Notes: generated by a model from the sequence alone, not told the origin. A stretch of 64,000 nucleotides of DNA from Pyrrhosoma nymphula (GCA_963573305.1 OY754331.1:71661275-71725274); one strand, 5' to 3'; numbered from the stretch's first letter, positions 11,650 through 24,370 are shown. A program made the numbers and translations.

Positions 11650-12600
11650 TAATTTAAGGATTGTTCGGTTTTATTTTCTTGTCTTTCGCCTTGCGTTTAT
11701 ACTGAGCATATGGAATGTCACGCTTAAGTGACCAGCAGTAGTCAGCCAACATGGCTGCACTCCATCGACCCTGATAGCGTGACTCCATCACTAAGATGTC
11801 CAGATGAAATCGTTCACCAGGTTCGTCGATGACTGAACCTAGTTTTTCAGGGAAGTAGTCAAGATGCGACTCTAGAGGATGAATTTTGAGCGACATGTTG
11901 CAACCCAGCAGTCTGTACGCACTAATGCACTTCTGCACAACATTCACATAGTTATAAGATTTATAATTTCCAAGGACTACAACTGACTTGAATGCCACCC
12001 ATGCATACCTTTCAGTGCCACCTAGTAAGTCTCGCAAATGGCTGTCAGCAATGGTCTTTCTTATTTGTGGACCTATGAACACTCCTTTCACTTTCGCATA
12101 GCTCAACTGCGGAAACGTGTTGCGAAGGTACAGAAAAGCATCTGAGTCGCTGTCCAGAGCCTTCACGAAACTCTTCATGAGCCCAGCTTAATATGAAGAA
12201 TTGGCATGATAACTTTGTCACGGTACACCAACTGCATACGAACGACGTTTTGACTACCTAGCTGCATTCTCTCTCTGATCGGTCAATTCCTCTTTGTGTA
12301 ATGGTGCTTCCTGTCTCTGCTTTCCCACTCACAGATGAAGCAGCAGTACTTAGTGCGCCCTGTCTGCATTCCCATGAGGATAGCGATTTCTTTTAGGGCA
12401 CCGCAGATATGCCAATTGTACTGGCGAAAGCATATTTTTTCAAGGAGCAGTGACATGGTTTCTCAAGTCTCTTTCAGGTGGCCAGAATATCCAATTGGTA
12501 CTGACGCTTACCGGTTTCTGTTGTGCAATAATACTGCCTTCAAAAATATAGTTAACTCTTTTCCAAAGCGATGATAAAACTTTCAGCGTAGCATGAAAAA
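11650..12600 (-). pseudogene. Decayed copy of a repetitive, uncharacterised arthropod protein family
   Basis: The frame 12178-11654 (174 codons) holds the C-terminal part of a protein family that I know as uncharacterised and highly repeated in arthropod genomes. Conserved blocks are FPQLSYAKVKGVFIGPQIRK, LGCNMSLKIHPLESHLDYFP, GERFH and YQGRW...ADYCWSLKRD. Upstream, the same protein continues in another frame to about 12570, with blocks LKAVLLHN, SVPIGYSGHLKET, YNWHICGALKEIAILMG, FICEWESRD and ILHIKLG. Three stops interrupt this part, and a one-base deletion near 12178 separates it from the downstream frame. The apparent start methionine is therefore internal. The multicopy nature suggests a mobile element, but no catalytic motif is visible and the biochemical role is unknown to me. 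Confidence 0.8.
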
Positions 12601-14159
12601 CGCTGAACAACGACGGCGAGAAACATTTTTGATGATCGGCGTTCCATGCAAAATAAGTTTTTGGCAATATCTTCAAAACCTGACGTGATAGAAGAAAACG
12701 GTTTTCAGATTTGAAATCAGCATGAAAAACTACGTTAGAAAATTTGAATGTCATGCCAGATATCTACTGCTTGTTTATCAGTATAATATGGGCTTAGATT
12801 CCTCGCGCCATTGCTATTTATAACCTTTTAACACAAATTACCGAACTGAAAGTGCATTAAAATAGTTTTCGTTGAATTTACTCTTCCTTTTCTATTTTTA
12901 TATAAAAAAGGGTCAAGTTTCAGTAAGATAAATCAACGTTTATTGAATTGAATTCAGGAACAACCGGAATTTTTAACGTTTGATGCATTCCAGGAGTAAA
13001 ACTTGCTCTTGTATCATCCTAGTGAGTACTAACTCAACAAAAAAATTATACAAGGAAGGCAAATAAGAATAGTATGATTCATATCACTAAATATTTCAAA
13101 TTAGGAAAAAATAGGACTGACCCATTTAAGCATTGGACATTCCTCTAAAAATATATCATTATATTCGAACAGGTTACTTCATTTACACTCGTAGAATATG
13201 GCACAAATATTCTCTACGAGTTATTTTGATCCTTTAGATTCATTTACGGCCCTCCCTCCCATAAAAACCCCCTCACAGCAAATAAAATGCCATTGGGCGT
13301 CGCAGTTCTCTAACCATTGTTATCGCTTTCAATGCAATTTTTGCGTAAAATTCATCATATTCCCATCCTTCAGGCACGCTTTAAAATGTTCTACCCTTTG
13401 ATCGAATATTTTCCTGATTAAAAATGAACTTGCCATTATAACCACGCGGTCAAATAGGAAATTAGCGATTACGTGACCCGGAAAATCCAGTTACAATCAC
13501 CGGGAAAGAATATTTAAGTACGATTTTATTCTGTCACAAAGTGAATTCATGAAATACCAAATCATCTCCTACAGGTGAATTAAGCAGGTGATATTTATAA
13601 TGTATGGGATAGGTGCGCACATTTATTTTAAAATGAACGACTACGCCAATGTTTGAAATATTTTATGAACTTAATTTTAAACATTTCATTTGTTTAACAG
13701 AGCCAAACACATATGAGTCAGACTAGTATTTGATAAACGTTTGATCGGGTACTATAACCACAGGTAATTATTTGAACAAAATTTCCAATCGTGAAATCAT
13801 TGGAAAATAAACTGACACAGCTCACTGAAAATTAGGTATTCTTAATTAAATGATCCAAGGCCGACCCGTTTGGCCCAGAGACTAAAGTGAACGCTAATGG
13901 ACCCAGCAGCCATTGGTTACATTTGAGATGCAGGCGGTGTGCTAATTTAACATATATGAATTTTTCTAACTTAAGTTAAGGACGCCAATATAACCTTGTA
14001 AATTCAGCATAAAGATAACTGGCTCGTTAATTTTACCTACATGGATCAACTATGCTATCCCTCCTTTTTCTACTAATTACTGTATATTCCAGGATTAAGC
14101 TAATGCTATAAGACATCTGTTGATTTATAAAAATATTTGCATCATAGAGAGAAATTTTG
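12601..14159. other. No gene seen
   Basis: The beginning (12601-12760) may still belong to the decayed element upstream. The rest is AT-rich with no recognised family or repeat. Confidence 0.4.
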
Positions 14160-15010
14160 ATATAGGAGTATGGCTAAAACTGTTCCCTATCAGAGCCTTC
14201 TTTGATTAAAAATGAAATATTCGAAACTTTCCGGTTCCACCCGTTTTCCTGTTTAGATAAGAGTGGAACTCCCATGACCCGCCAATTCTTTTAGCTGCGT
14301 CCTCTTCGCAAAGTAATTACTATCTTTTGAGACACGCTCCGTCCCTTACTGTCTTCTTCTTTCAAGGGAAACAAATTTCTCTACGGCTGAATTCTAAGCC
14401 TGTAGTCACATCAATTGACTTGCTGACATCCAAATACCTATCCGATATTTACAAGGGCAAAACTACTTCGCTCAATATGTCCCTAAAATTTGCATTAGTA
14501 AAATCAAATAGGTTTCACGTTCTTTAGCAGAATTTTCATAAATTTCAGAAATAGCTGTGCAACGGAGTTTTCTCCGATCAAAATACAATAAGCACGAAAT
14601 ATTTCGGTACAACCAGGTTCAATATCACATAACAATATTGTTTCCTCAAATAATAAAGATGTTCTTACTTTCAGCTTATAAATGCTAATTTCGGGTAGTA
14701 GCTCATGGAGCCATTATCAGTCTAAAATGATTTACAAGAAGGGAACTAGGCCCCTCGCGCAATACCTTCCTGAATCTCGCATTAGCAAAAAAAAAACGTT
14801 TTTCAGTTCGTTTGAGCGTACTTTTGATACGTTTCTGAAATTGCTCTGAATGGGAGCCTTCTCCGATCAAAAATGCAATAAGTACGAAAATGTTCAGCTT
14901 AGCTCCGTTTCACTTTTCTACAAAAAATTACAATTCTTGTGAGCCGCAAATTTTCTGAGCTCCTTCCTCGTCTTCTCAACGCACTTACTATCTCCTGAAA
15001 GATAAGGTAC
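14160..15010 (+). repeat. Degenerate long-period direct repeats
   Basis: Three diverged copies of one block can be aligned by eye: near 14175 (GAGCCTTCTTTGATTAAAAA), 14562 (GGAGTTTTCTCCGATCAAAA) and 14857 (GGAGCCTTCTCCGATCAAAA). Flanking blocks also recur: CGCATTAGCAAAA near 14778 matches TTTGCATTAGTAAAA near 14488, and the segments near 14291 and 14960 look related. Spacing is about 390 and 295 bp. No frame is conserved between copies. The origin is unknown; an old segmental duplication is the simplest reading. Confidence 0.6.
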
Positions 15011-16615
15011 TCTCGTTTTACTCAATCTCCTTCCTCCGTGGCAAACGAATTCCTTCCATCCAATTTTTCTTCTCCTTCAACGCAGGAAGAGGGATACCTC
15101 TCACACCCGTGAGATTCAAGGGCTAGCAAAAATCTTCCTACCTCGCTTCCCCGTTTCCCCTCATCACCATTCGTTTCGGCCGACCAACCTACTTTCCTTC
15201 TAACTTCAGAGACCGTAGCTTTAAAACCTTTTCAACTCAGAATTCATGAAATTGCAAATACAAGACCCCTCTCCTCTCCAGGAGCTACCTTGCTCAGAAG
15301 TGTCATTTGCGTAAACGAGGAATAAAGTTGTACGCAAGAGGAGTTACAACGTTTGTATGTAAATCTGAATGAGGACCCCGAGGGAAAGAAGACTCCTCGG
15401 CTCCTCCCTAGTGAGTAAAAGTTGGTTCAGTTAAGACGATGTGAAGAGCAAATACTTACAGTACTTCCATCACGTTCGCTGTCTCTCGAAAAGAAAGAAA
15501 CAATGAAGCTATTTTGCGAAATAAAATATGTGAAACTCTTTGATTAATCAATTTCGTCCTTGAGCAACTTGTTTCACAGAAGAGTCCTTTTTAATATATT
15601 TGAAGTTTCCATTACAAGATCTTAGTAGTCAGGGTATGTTTTTTCGGCCGTGATCACTATTATCTCATTAATATTTGAAGATTAATTTATGACAGGTTAA
15701 AATTTCACACGGTTTTGCATCTTATTGTTTTTGATCCTCATAAAATATTTAAAAACCCATTCGTTGAGATAAAGAACCAGAGTAAAAAAACAAAATCTCA
15801 TTTATGACAATTGACGCAAAAAGAAGTAATAAACTCACCACAAAAACTTTACACACTATAATTAGATTGCATTATACTCAGTCCCAAAATTAAATAACAC
15901 TCATTCCCAAAATTAAATATAAACTTTTTATCAAAAGCCTCCTTTGGTTCCACGTTCAGTTCACAATTACTGCACAAATAATATCTTCAAAACCATTCCT
16001 TTCGTTGAAGTATTGCGGCTGTATCACATGGATTAAAATGAATTCATTGGTATAAGTTTGTTACCGGTAGTTAATTGTCCACCGTCTCTTTCCCGCCGTT
16101 AATAATTTCATTTCTCTGCATTCTCTCCGACGATTTGGATTAAGGGGGAATCCGCAATCCCAATACAAATCGAGAAAGAGGGAAAATGCTTAACAGGCCG
16201 TTTATAAATAAAAGGGAACACCCATATCCCACGCCGAACACATCGTCTTAAATCATCTTAATGCGTTCGAAACGATTTTTTATGGGTAGAAAGAGGAATA
16301 AAAAAGCCCCATCAATAGTCTTTGCATCATTTATAGTGAAATATAGCGCACTCTCCCTTTTTCGTCCGAATAATCTTCGGCATTAGCCGCATCGCTTCCC
16401 GGGGCTCACTCTCTTGTAGATCCCTCATCAATTTCCACACCACCGTGGAGTTCCTCAAGGACTCCAACCCGCTTTGCGCATTTCTCACTTTTCCCTGCTT
16501 TAATTTTCTCCCCCGTTTTCGGTTCCTTCATCCATTTTCTCTCTCTCTACGTCTGTTCTTCCATTCTATTAGTTTTCTGCCCTTGAAACTTCTTATCAAA
16601 ATATTTCCGGTCGCC
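15011..16615. other. No gene seen
   Basis: Pyrimidine-rich patches occur near 15020-15180 and 16340-16560. No coding family, RNA or clear repeat was recognised. Confidence 0.45.
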
Positions 16616-16892
16616 TTCATCTAGAATTGCCGTAAGGGTGAGGTAATAATTCAGGACATCAATGCGTCGTAATTTCATAATACTGACATAAATTTGCGTT
16701 TTTAGGTATTAACAATTTGCATGTTAAAACAAAAAATAAAATAGAGTAAGCAAAATTCATCTAGGATTGCCATAAGAGCGAGGAAATAATTCAGGGAAAC
16801 AATGCGTCGTAATTTCATAATGCTGACAGAAATGTGTTTTTAGATATTAACAATTTGCATATAGAAGTACAAAATAGAATAGAGAGGGCAAA
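16616..16892 (+). repeat. Direct duplication, 140-bp unit
   Basis: Two copies begin at 16616 and 16756 with TTCATCTAGRATTGCC. Both contain AATGCGTCGTAATTTCATAA and end with an A-rich tract. Identity is roughly 85 percent by eye. The array abuts a hammerhead-like motif on the opposite strand. The pair could be part of a small retroelement, but this is inference. Confidence 0.88.
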
Positions 16893-16899
16893 GTTTGTA

Positions 16900-16942
16900 A
16901 GTCACGACGCGTTTCGACTTACATAGTCATTATCAGGTGACT
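16900..16942 (-). ncRNA. Hammerhead ribozyme-like motif, core base changed
   Basis: Read on the minus strand: helix I strand AGTCAC (16942-16937); core CTGATAA (16936-16930); one extra T; stem II GACT/AGTC with loop ATGTA (16928-16916); GAAA (16915-16912); palindrome ACGCGT (16912-16907); C at the cleavage position (16906); then GTGACT (16905-16900), which pairs with the first strand over 6 bp. The fold is complete, but the position equivalent to the conserved G8 of CUGANGA is A. G8 is needed for catalysis in known hammerheads, so this copy is probably inactive. Confidence 0.65.
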
Positions 16943-18166
16943 GCCACCTATTGATAGCTAAAAGAGCTGAAATGCCTCGTGAAAAGTCTCATTTCATTTT
17001 AATAACATAGTAATTCCACTACATCTAGCTTGAGATTCCCAATGCCACTCATCAAACACTATTTCATACAATAAATTTACGAGTCAAAAATATATTCTAA
17101 AAAATATGCATTATTTAATTATTTATACTACATGTGATTTAAATATCCCAAATTGCTAAACCAATCACTTTACTCTGAACATAACCCCTTTTTTCACAAA
17201 CAATTCATTAGAATGGCAGCCTTTCTAGTGGTATAATGAAACACTAATGTAAAGTGTTAAGCATAGGGAAACCGGAAATAAGTGGATAGATAATTTTAAT
17301 GTTGGAATTAAATTTGATAGAATTTCGAACTGGCTTATTTTAAACGTTTAGAACATTTCCGATTTTTATATCCAGACAACGTTTTTTTATGGGCCAAATT
17401 TCACGATAGTAACGCTTTTTCAGGACGTATGACAACCATACTTTCACCCCATCTCAAGCAACAATATTTTTGTTCACCCAACTTCGCATACGGATCAATG
17501 AACTCCTTCAGTTATGACGTCTTTTCCTCCAAAGTGCGTATTTCACGTTCAATTTACCTTCCTGCAATAGTTTTTTTTTCATTCCTGGACCTGTAAGTTA
17601 ACGGATAAGGGCATAACTTTCGGCGCTGAGTGAATAGATCAACATCAGGGCCCACAAATACTCCAGACAATTTATGATGTTTCTTTCTTCGTAATTATAG
17701 AAGTATATATGTACTTATGTCCACACAATCAATCATAAGCTATTAAGTATGAAAATCCTAAAATCGAAACAGTAAATTAATTTTTTTAATTGCTTACATA
17801 TTGGTTTTTTTCTTGATTTACTCCTCTCAATAAGCCGTTCGTATTTTTTTCCATTTTACCTTACGTCTTACTTTGAAGAATGAGGTCCGAAAGCTAAATC
17901 ATCAAACACCTTTCGACGCTGAAAGGAAAAATAAAAAAAACTGGAAATATGTGCACTTCATGTCAATAAATATAACGACTGCGGCTTAATATACTTGCGA
18001 TGATAATCGCGGGCCGTAATTTATGATAACTTCACGCGTCTCCACTGTATTACTTCATAATATTGTGGGAATGGACAGTAAAGATACTACTTTCGCCGGA
18101 TAAGCAATTCATCACAGGTCATTTCTCCATCACATAAATCGTTAATACAGTTTGTCAAAATTGGAT
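16943..18166. other. No gene seen
   Basis: AT-rich sequence with no recognised coding family, RNA gene or repeat. Confidence 0.45.
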
Positions 18167-18499
18167 AGGCACTGAAGAGAGAAGTGCTAATAAGAAACCC
18201 TCCGTAATTACTTGTCAGATGCCACTTATGCCTACCAAGGAATAAAAGATAGAAATTTTGTCCAATTTTTACTAAATAACGCCATTAATCAATACATAAA
18301 TGAAAGGCATTTGCCTACAAGTAATGCATAGTGACTCTGAAGAATTTTAAACCTCAGCTCATGCGATTACATATAAATTAGCGGCGTTATTTACTAAAAC
18401 ATGGAACAAAATTTCTATATTTCTTCGTCAGTAGGAATTAGTGGCATCTGACAAACACGGAAGGTCTCCTAGTATGTACTACTTACCACTTCAGTGCCT
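18167..18499. mobile_element. MITE with about 115-bp terminal inverted repeats
   Basis: The ends AGGCACTGAAG (18167) and CTTCAGTGCCT (18499) are inverted copies. Imperfect inverted matching continues inward for about 115 bp, including TTGTCAGATGCCACT and ATAGAAATTTTGT in both arms, ending in a shared AATAACGCC. The 100-bp centre has no open frame. I could not find a convincing target-site duplication, so the superfamily is not assigned. Confidence 0.85.
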
Positions 18500-19704
18500 C
18501 TCGCTTATGCAACCACGTCAGACGCAATGTATTGTAATATGCATATCCTTTAGGATACATATTCGAGATAAACCCTAAGCACAAACAAGTTAATTCAATA
18601 ACTAAATTCTAATACTTTCTTAGAATATTGACACAGGTTGACTGAAGATATTAAACCTAAAAAGACTTGGTATTTTATTACAGTCGGGTAAAAAAATAAA
18701 TTGCTTCAATAGGAGCAAATGTGCTTGGCCATCTACTCATATTAGAGCCGCTGAATGTAAGAAGCAATCAGTCACAAAAGAATACACCTTGTTTTTAGGG
18801 TTTCATTGATTAATGCCGGATATAAACTGTTATTGTAAGCAAAAGTAATTCACTTCCGTATTATTATTAAATCATATTTCCATAAAACCGAAACTTCAAG
18901 CGAACTATTTATTCTATGAAGGCTAAATGCAAGGGATGCAACGACGCGCTGTAACAATTACCTATTGCATGAGTATAAAATAAAATTTGATTTGTGAAAA
19001 TTTAACGTACGTCATCGCGCTGATATATCTTTGCTCTAATCTAGATTACCTTTTGTACAGTAAGGCTCACTGTTTCAATGCCTCATTAACGTTAACTGAA
19101 AGATAACGTAGCCTTTTCATCAATTACAATGTTTACTGAGAGTTCAGCTTTTGTCTATTTCATCAAAGTCAGTTATTTGACATGAACGTTATCGATTGGA
19201 GGACTTGTTAACATCGGTTTTCATAAAGAGAAAATATTTAACTAAAAATTATAAAACCAGGCCAAATCATAATAAATATTTAGTATGAACCATTAAAATT
19301 GTCCTTACATCAGAGCCTAAAGTCGTCATGGAAACTAAATCCATCTTTTAAGAAATTTCTTCTGTGCCAGATTCTCTAAAAAGTGGACAGTACATCCTTA
19401 AAAGTAAAAAGGTCAGCGACCAGACCGACCGGGTTTCGGAAGATTACGAGTCGGGTGGAAAAATAAAGCATCTCCCATGAATCTAAATAACGACCCAGCT
19501 TGTATAACGAAGACTTCTTTTCCTCTCTACTGCGCAAAGAATGGATAATGAAGAGACTCAAAAACTTCCTACTGGGATATATCTTTTTGTCAATCCATCA
19601 TTTTCTTTTATCTCGAAGCCGCACCACTATTGCTAGGGTTCAGTTGATGACTATTTCTGTCCACAAAGAGGGCGAGGGTAGATAAATCGCTTGAGAGGTT
19701 GTTA
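18500..19704. other. No gene seen
   Basis: AT-rich sequence with no recognised feature. Confidence 0.45.
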
Positions 19705-19747
19705 TGTGTGTGTGTGTGTGTGTGTGTGTGCGAGAGAGAGAGAGAGG
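19705..19747 (+). repeat. TG/GA microsatellite
   Basis: About 13 TG units are followed by about 8 GA units. The long frames over this tract and the purine-rich DNA after it are low-complexity artefacts. Confidence 0.95.
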
Positions 19748-22700
19748 GAGAGAAAGAGGGAGATGCATATATAGGAAGAAATATGAGTCGTACGAATAAT
19801 CAAAATGCGGGAAGGGCAAAGAGGGAGAGCGTAAGGGATGAAATCCACTGGGTCGGAAGGGCAAAAGGCAAAAGAGGAACCCTGGCCATATCGGCAAAAG
19901 GAGAGGGCAGAAAAGGAGGGACGCGCAAAAGGTCCGCAAAGGTGAAGAAGCAAAGGAAGTTGAAGAGGCAAAGGAAGGTGAAAAGGGTGGCAAAGAGACG
20001 GACCGGGATAGCCCGGCACGGTCCACGAGGCGGCGCGCGGAGTAGAACGTCGGTCGGCCTCACTCTCTCTGCTTGCGAAAGTGAGACATGAGAGGCCTAG
20101 CAAACTCCCAAAGCGATAAGCCATCCCCGCCTTTTTTTGTATGTCCTCGGGGGAAATTGAGTTAAGTAGATAGAAGAGGCATCACGAGAGCAGCAGAAGG
20201 ATTTTGGGGGTAACTATAGGGCCACGTACGAAGGATAGGAACGGAGAGATATGTGAGACACACGGCCAAGTTGGATGAGAGAGGCGGTGAAGAAAGAGCT
20301 GGATGATGAGCGGCAAAAAAGAAGTTTCATTAGGGTCTACCGTCTTCTACCACCACTACCCTTTACTAAAAAGATTCCAAAGAGGTACACTAGGAAAAAG
20401 GATTCCCTCTTTTAAATTAAGGAAAAGTGCAAACACCTAGGTGCGGGATTCATTTCACGAACCCTTTCCCCTCGACACCTTATTTTAAAGAAAGCATTTA
20501 TTTTCAAAGGATGTCCGGAAGAGTCAAGATGGTTTTGATACATAATTTATCCCTCTGTTTCTGGAGTAAGGGTGAAAGCGGAACTTCGTGATCTTCTCGC
20601 CAGAGTTGATGGTAATTTAGAATTGTCGAGTAGTAGTTCAATTTGGTTAATAAATTTGAACTTCGAGATAAAGCATACTGCATACTTCTAGCAAATAATT
20701 CACCACAACAATTCTACCAAGACAGATTTACATCAAACGCCAGCACCATATGAACTCCTTTAGGCCTTGGAATTAATTTGAATGTTTTAAGGTATTACCA
20801 TACTTTGATATACCACCATACTTTGATGTACCACCATTTTCCTACCTTTTTCGGCGTGGTAGCTCCTTATGCTGATGCGTATTATTAGGTATCCCAAACC
20901 GTTAGGCGCCTCGCAATAATAAAAAGAAATGCAGGATAATATGATTGAAACACTTTCACCTTAACTCAATTCTTTCCGCGGACCCCAGAACCACAAATCG
21001 CGTACGTCTTCATAGTCAAATCATTCAGCAAAACTTTTTTAACAACCAATAGTGAACGCTAAGGTGAGCTTTATGTGGAAGCGTCAAGGAATTTAGCCTT
21101 CGTGGATATCTTTAGTGTTTAGGAGGAAGAACATACAATGTTTATCCTGACGACTACGTTGGCATCCAAAAATAACCGCATGGACCTTGAGATAATAGTG
21201 ATATGTATATATTCCAGATTCTCCCGTATGAATGCCAGTGGTCTGTCAAGGTCAATAGCTGAAATATAGGCAGGATATTTTGGCTCCCATAACTCTGAGG
21301 TGGTAATTTGCAATGACAATTACGCTTATGTTCTCAACGTCCTTCTTTCTCTTTATCATAACGCTATAAACTAAATACTAAAAAGGAAATACGTAGTCTT
21401 ATAACTCCAACAGTAGCTGCAATTTATACAGATTCTCTCCGATTGACGGAAACTAAGCTTCACTAAACTGATAATGGAGGAATAGTTAGGGTGATAAATG
21501 AGCAGATATTAATGCCAATTTGCGTTACATAATATCTTATTAACGAAATTAAAATTATGCTAGTATATAGCAATATAAAAGTGAAAAATTAAGGTCATAT
21601 CATGTATCCCATAAACTAAGGACTATTACTAAACATAGGTCAGAAAACTATTCGCCAGGCGATGAAATGTCAAATTTCATCCGATAATGAAACTACAGAA
21701 CCTCATTCACATAGCGAATAACCTAATTGATGATATGGATGTGAGATGACATGGCTCAGATCGTACTTATTCCTGGAGCCCGTAATATTTACATAATCAC
21801 GAAAGGTGAATCAATTCCTTTACTCATGCACCCTGCTGGTTTCCCACGAAGATATGTGAGCCAGAAAATCCCAGCGCTTAGGTTAAAGCTCAGTTGTCCA
21901 CACACAAACCCCAGATTATAAGTCGAGACTCAACGATGAGGAGCCAAACGCTTAAGTAAGTAGGCTGCCATGTCGCCAAATATACTTCATTTCATTGAGA
22001 TGACAAAAGGCAAACCCAGCACGAGTGAGGAGCTAAATTGAGGATTAAGATGGTTCTATAATGATCTCGGACAAATAAGGCCACAAACGCCGCTAAAACT
22101 ATATAAATAAATGTATTGAGCATTAATAAATCCATTAAAACAAGTTGTGATTTCACCACGCGCGCGCCCCGAATATACTCATTTTTTACATCGAGTATTG
22201 CAATTATGGAGGGACTATACACTTATTTGGAACGCTAAGCATATAATTACACACATTATTAGCAATTTAATGAACATAATTAAAACTAACACCGCTATCA
22301 GCGGAATTCCAAAAAAAAAAGGAATTGGACAGTGGAAAAGAGAGATTAAAAGTAGTTATTAAAGCACACATCTTAGCACACAAAAAATTTGAGATCCAAC
22401 AGAAAATTTGAAAACACCTGCAGTCAACGACTTTGCAGGGCCATAATTAAAAAAGACTTAATTGAGTCTAAAAAATGTTTGGCGTATAACCTGTGAAGTG
22501 CAAACTAAAAAATAAAGTTATCATAGGTATCGCGAAATTTTATAATTGATATGCCCAAACATGACTATGATAGTAGATTATAGGTGTAGATTTAATAAAT
22601 TTGGACTATCGAAATAAACAGGATCAAGGAAGTATTACGAGCCAAGTAAGGAACTAGAATCCATGGTTACCCTTTATCAATGTACTACATATACCTCTAA

Positions 22701-23264
22701 TCTATGCCATACAGTTACAATAAATAGAATGTATGAATACTAATTATGTATGTATATACATTATATTTGGCCTATTGAGGATGGTATACGCTTTAATCCA
22801 TCATTAAAAAACTCGTTTCAATTGACGATATTTCTTTCTTCTTATACAGGGCATGCGCCATTGGTAACAAATATCACCCTTTCAAGGAAGGAATGAATGG
22901 TCTTTTAATCATGTAGCCATGGCAAGAGTATCTTATGGACAAAATAACTCATACAATTCATTGAATTAATCATTCGATAATCGCAATATATACCTATAAT
23001 AATGGCATATAGCAATGCTTCCACTATAAACTGAGAAGTAAATCTTGCAATCCTAAACTAATACGTCGCGGGAGAAATAATATCAAAATGCACTAGTTCT
23101 ACAGGCAGTAATAGATTATCCATGAAACAAGAGGGTAACAAACAAGTCATTTTCTACAACACTTATTTGCCAACCGTGGTCTGCCAACATGTGAAGTGAG
23201 AACGCAAATTCATTTATAATCCCTTACGGGAAGGGAAGATTATTTAACTTCAAAGGCAAGCATA
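19748..23264. other. No gene seen; purine-rich CpG-bearing island then AT-rich DNA
   Basis: About 19790-20340 is rich in G and A and contains several CpG in a GGCGGCGCGCGG segment near 20030. This could be regulatory, but no transcript feature is visible. A short 2.5-copy repeat of TACCACCATACTTTGAT lies near 20798-20836. The remainder is AT-rich with nothing recognised. Confidence 0.4.
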
Positions 23265-23430
23265 ACCTCGTGAGTAGAAAAGAGACGTATGTTTTCGAGT
23301 GTAACTCCACTCATGCAAGATACATTAGGAAAACAAGGACGTGAGTCGGTAAACATTTCACGAGACAGTAAAAGAAGATATTTCCTTAAAAGCCCCCAAA
23401 TGTCAGCTATATCTTATATAAAATACTGAT
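23265..23430 (+). pseudogene. Possible Penelope-like GIY-YIG fragment, weak
   Basis: With stops and a frameshift the plus strand reads ETYVFECNSTHARYIRKTRT and then ETVKEDISLKAPKCQLYL. The first block resembles the start of a GIY-YIG domain (V-Y-x-x-x-C-x-x-C-x-A-x-Y-I-G-x-T-x-R) as found in Penelope-like elements, with a damaged YIG. The similarity is short and could be accidental. Confidence 0.3.
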
Positions 23431-24024
23431 TTCAATCCAAGCATCATTCATCTTGAAAGGAAATGTTGGTAAATAATGTAAAATCATTTTCGATGACGAT
23501 ATTTTAAATAGCCAAAAAAAATTATTTTTTAAAGAAATACTCCAGTACATAAAATCTTCCAAATAATCTCTAATAATTGACTATATATTTGAATCTCATA
23601 TTCTTAATGTCTCCGTTTGTCTTACTTCACGCAGTGGGGTGAGCCATTCCTCTCAGTTATCTGCCGTTAGAGAGATGACCTCAATCAAGTCCGTCATCCA
23701 ACTATCATTCTAGACAACAGACATATTACTATTCTTGCGCGTTTTCTTCCCGTTATATGCACCGATTCCACATACGGAGGGCTGATTTAATATCTAGAAA
23801 CCATGAAAGCCACACATGGCGTGCGCGTTGAAAAAATCGATGACGGTCCGATTGTCAACCTAGAGCGAGATGTTGACCCTCAAAAGTCGCGCATACTGGA
23901 CTACGAGAGTAGGAGAAAAAAATTCTCCCTGTATTTCAACTCAGATTTCACCGAGAATGAAGACAGTTAAAAAGACAGGGGGCTTGAGAACGAGGATTGG
24001 CGTTGCAATTGCCTATCTTATTCC
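23431..24024. other. No gene seen
   Basis: AT-rich sequence with no recognised feature. Confidence 0.4.
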
Positions 24025-24370
24025 ACATGCAATATGAAAACCAAAGAATTTGGATTGGATGAATCAGTAATGGCCATGGAGCGTGCTTCGTTGGTTAGGC
24101 CATGTCGAGAGATAGGATAAGAATCAAGTAACGAAATAGATTCATGATATATAAGTGGATGGTGTAGGGGGAAGGAATAGACCAAGAAAGTGACGAGTAA
24201 ATGTGAATGAATAAACTCTCAAGAGGAGGAACACAATGAGTCTCAAGAACAGGACAGCGCGTACGAAGCAATGTCTGAGAATGTCTGAAGCAAAAGAGGC
24301 TAGCAAGGATATGGCAGTATGGCGAAAATTATTAAAGCAGAGTCAGCTTTACACGCTAATCACCGAGAAC
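24025..24370 (+). pseudogene. LINE C-terminal fragment of a second family
   Basis: Conceptual translation gives RWLGHVERDRIRIK, then a decayed linker, then MSEAKEASKDMAVWRKLLKQ ending close to an LYT block. This is the order of the C-terminal tail of a class of LINE proteins (W-x-GH-V-x-R, G-R-P-R linker, A-x-D-R-x-x-W-R-x-L-V). Several stops and shifts occur. It differs from the RPRDRYMGQ-type fragments at 36 and 40 kb, so at least two LINE families left tails in this window. Confidence 0.65.

Noticed and set aside
19640..20124. Overlapping 87-140-codon frames on both strands
   Set aside because: They derive from TG/GA microsatellite and purine-rich DNA (for example histidine-threonine runs).
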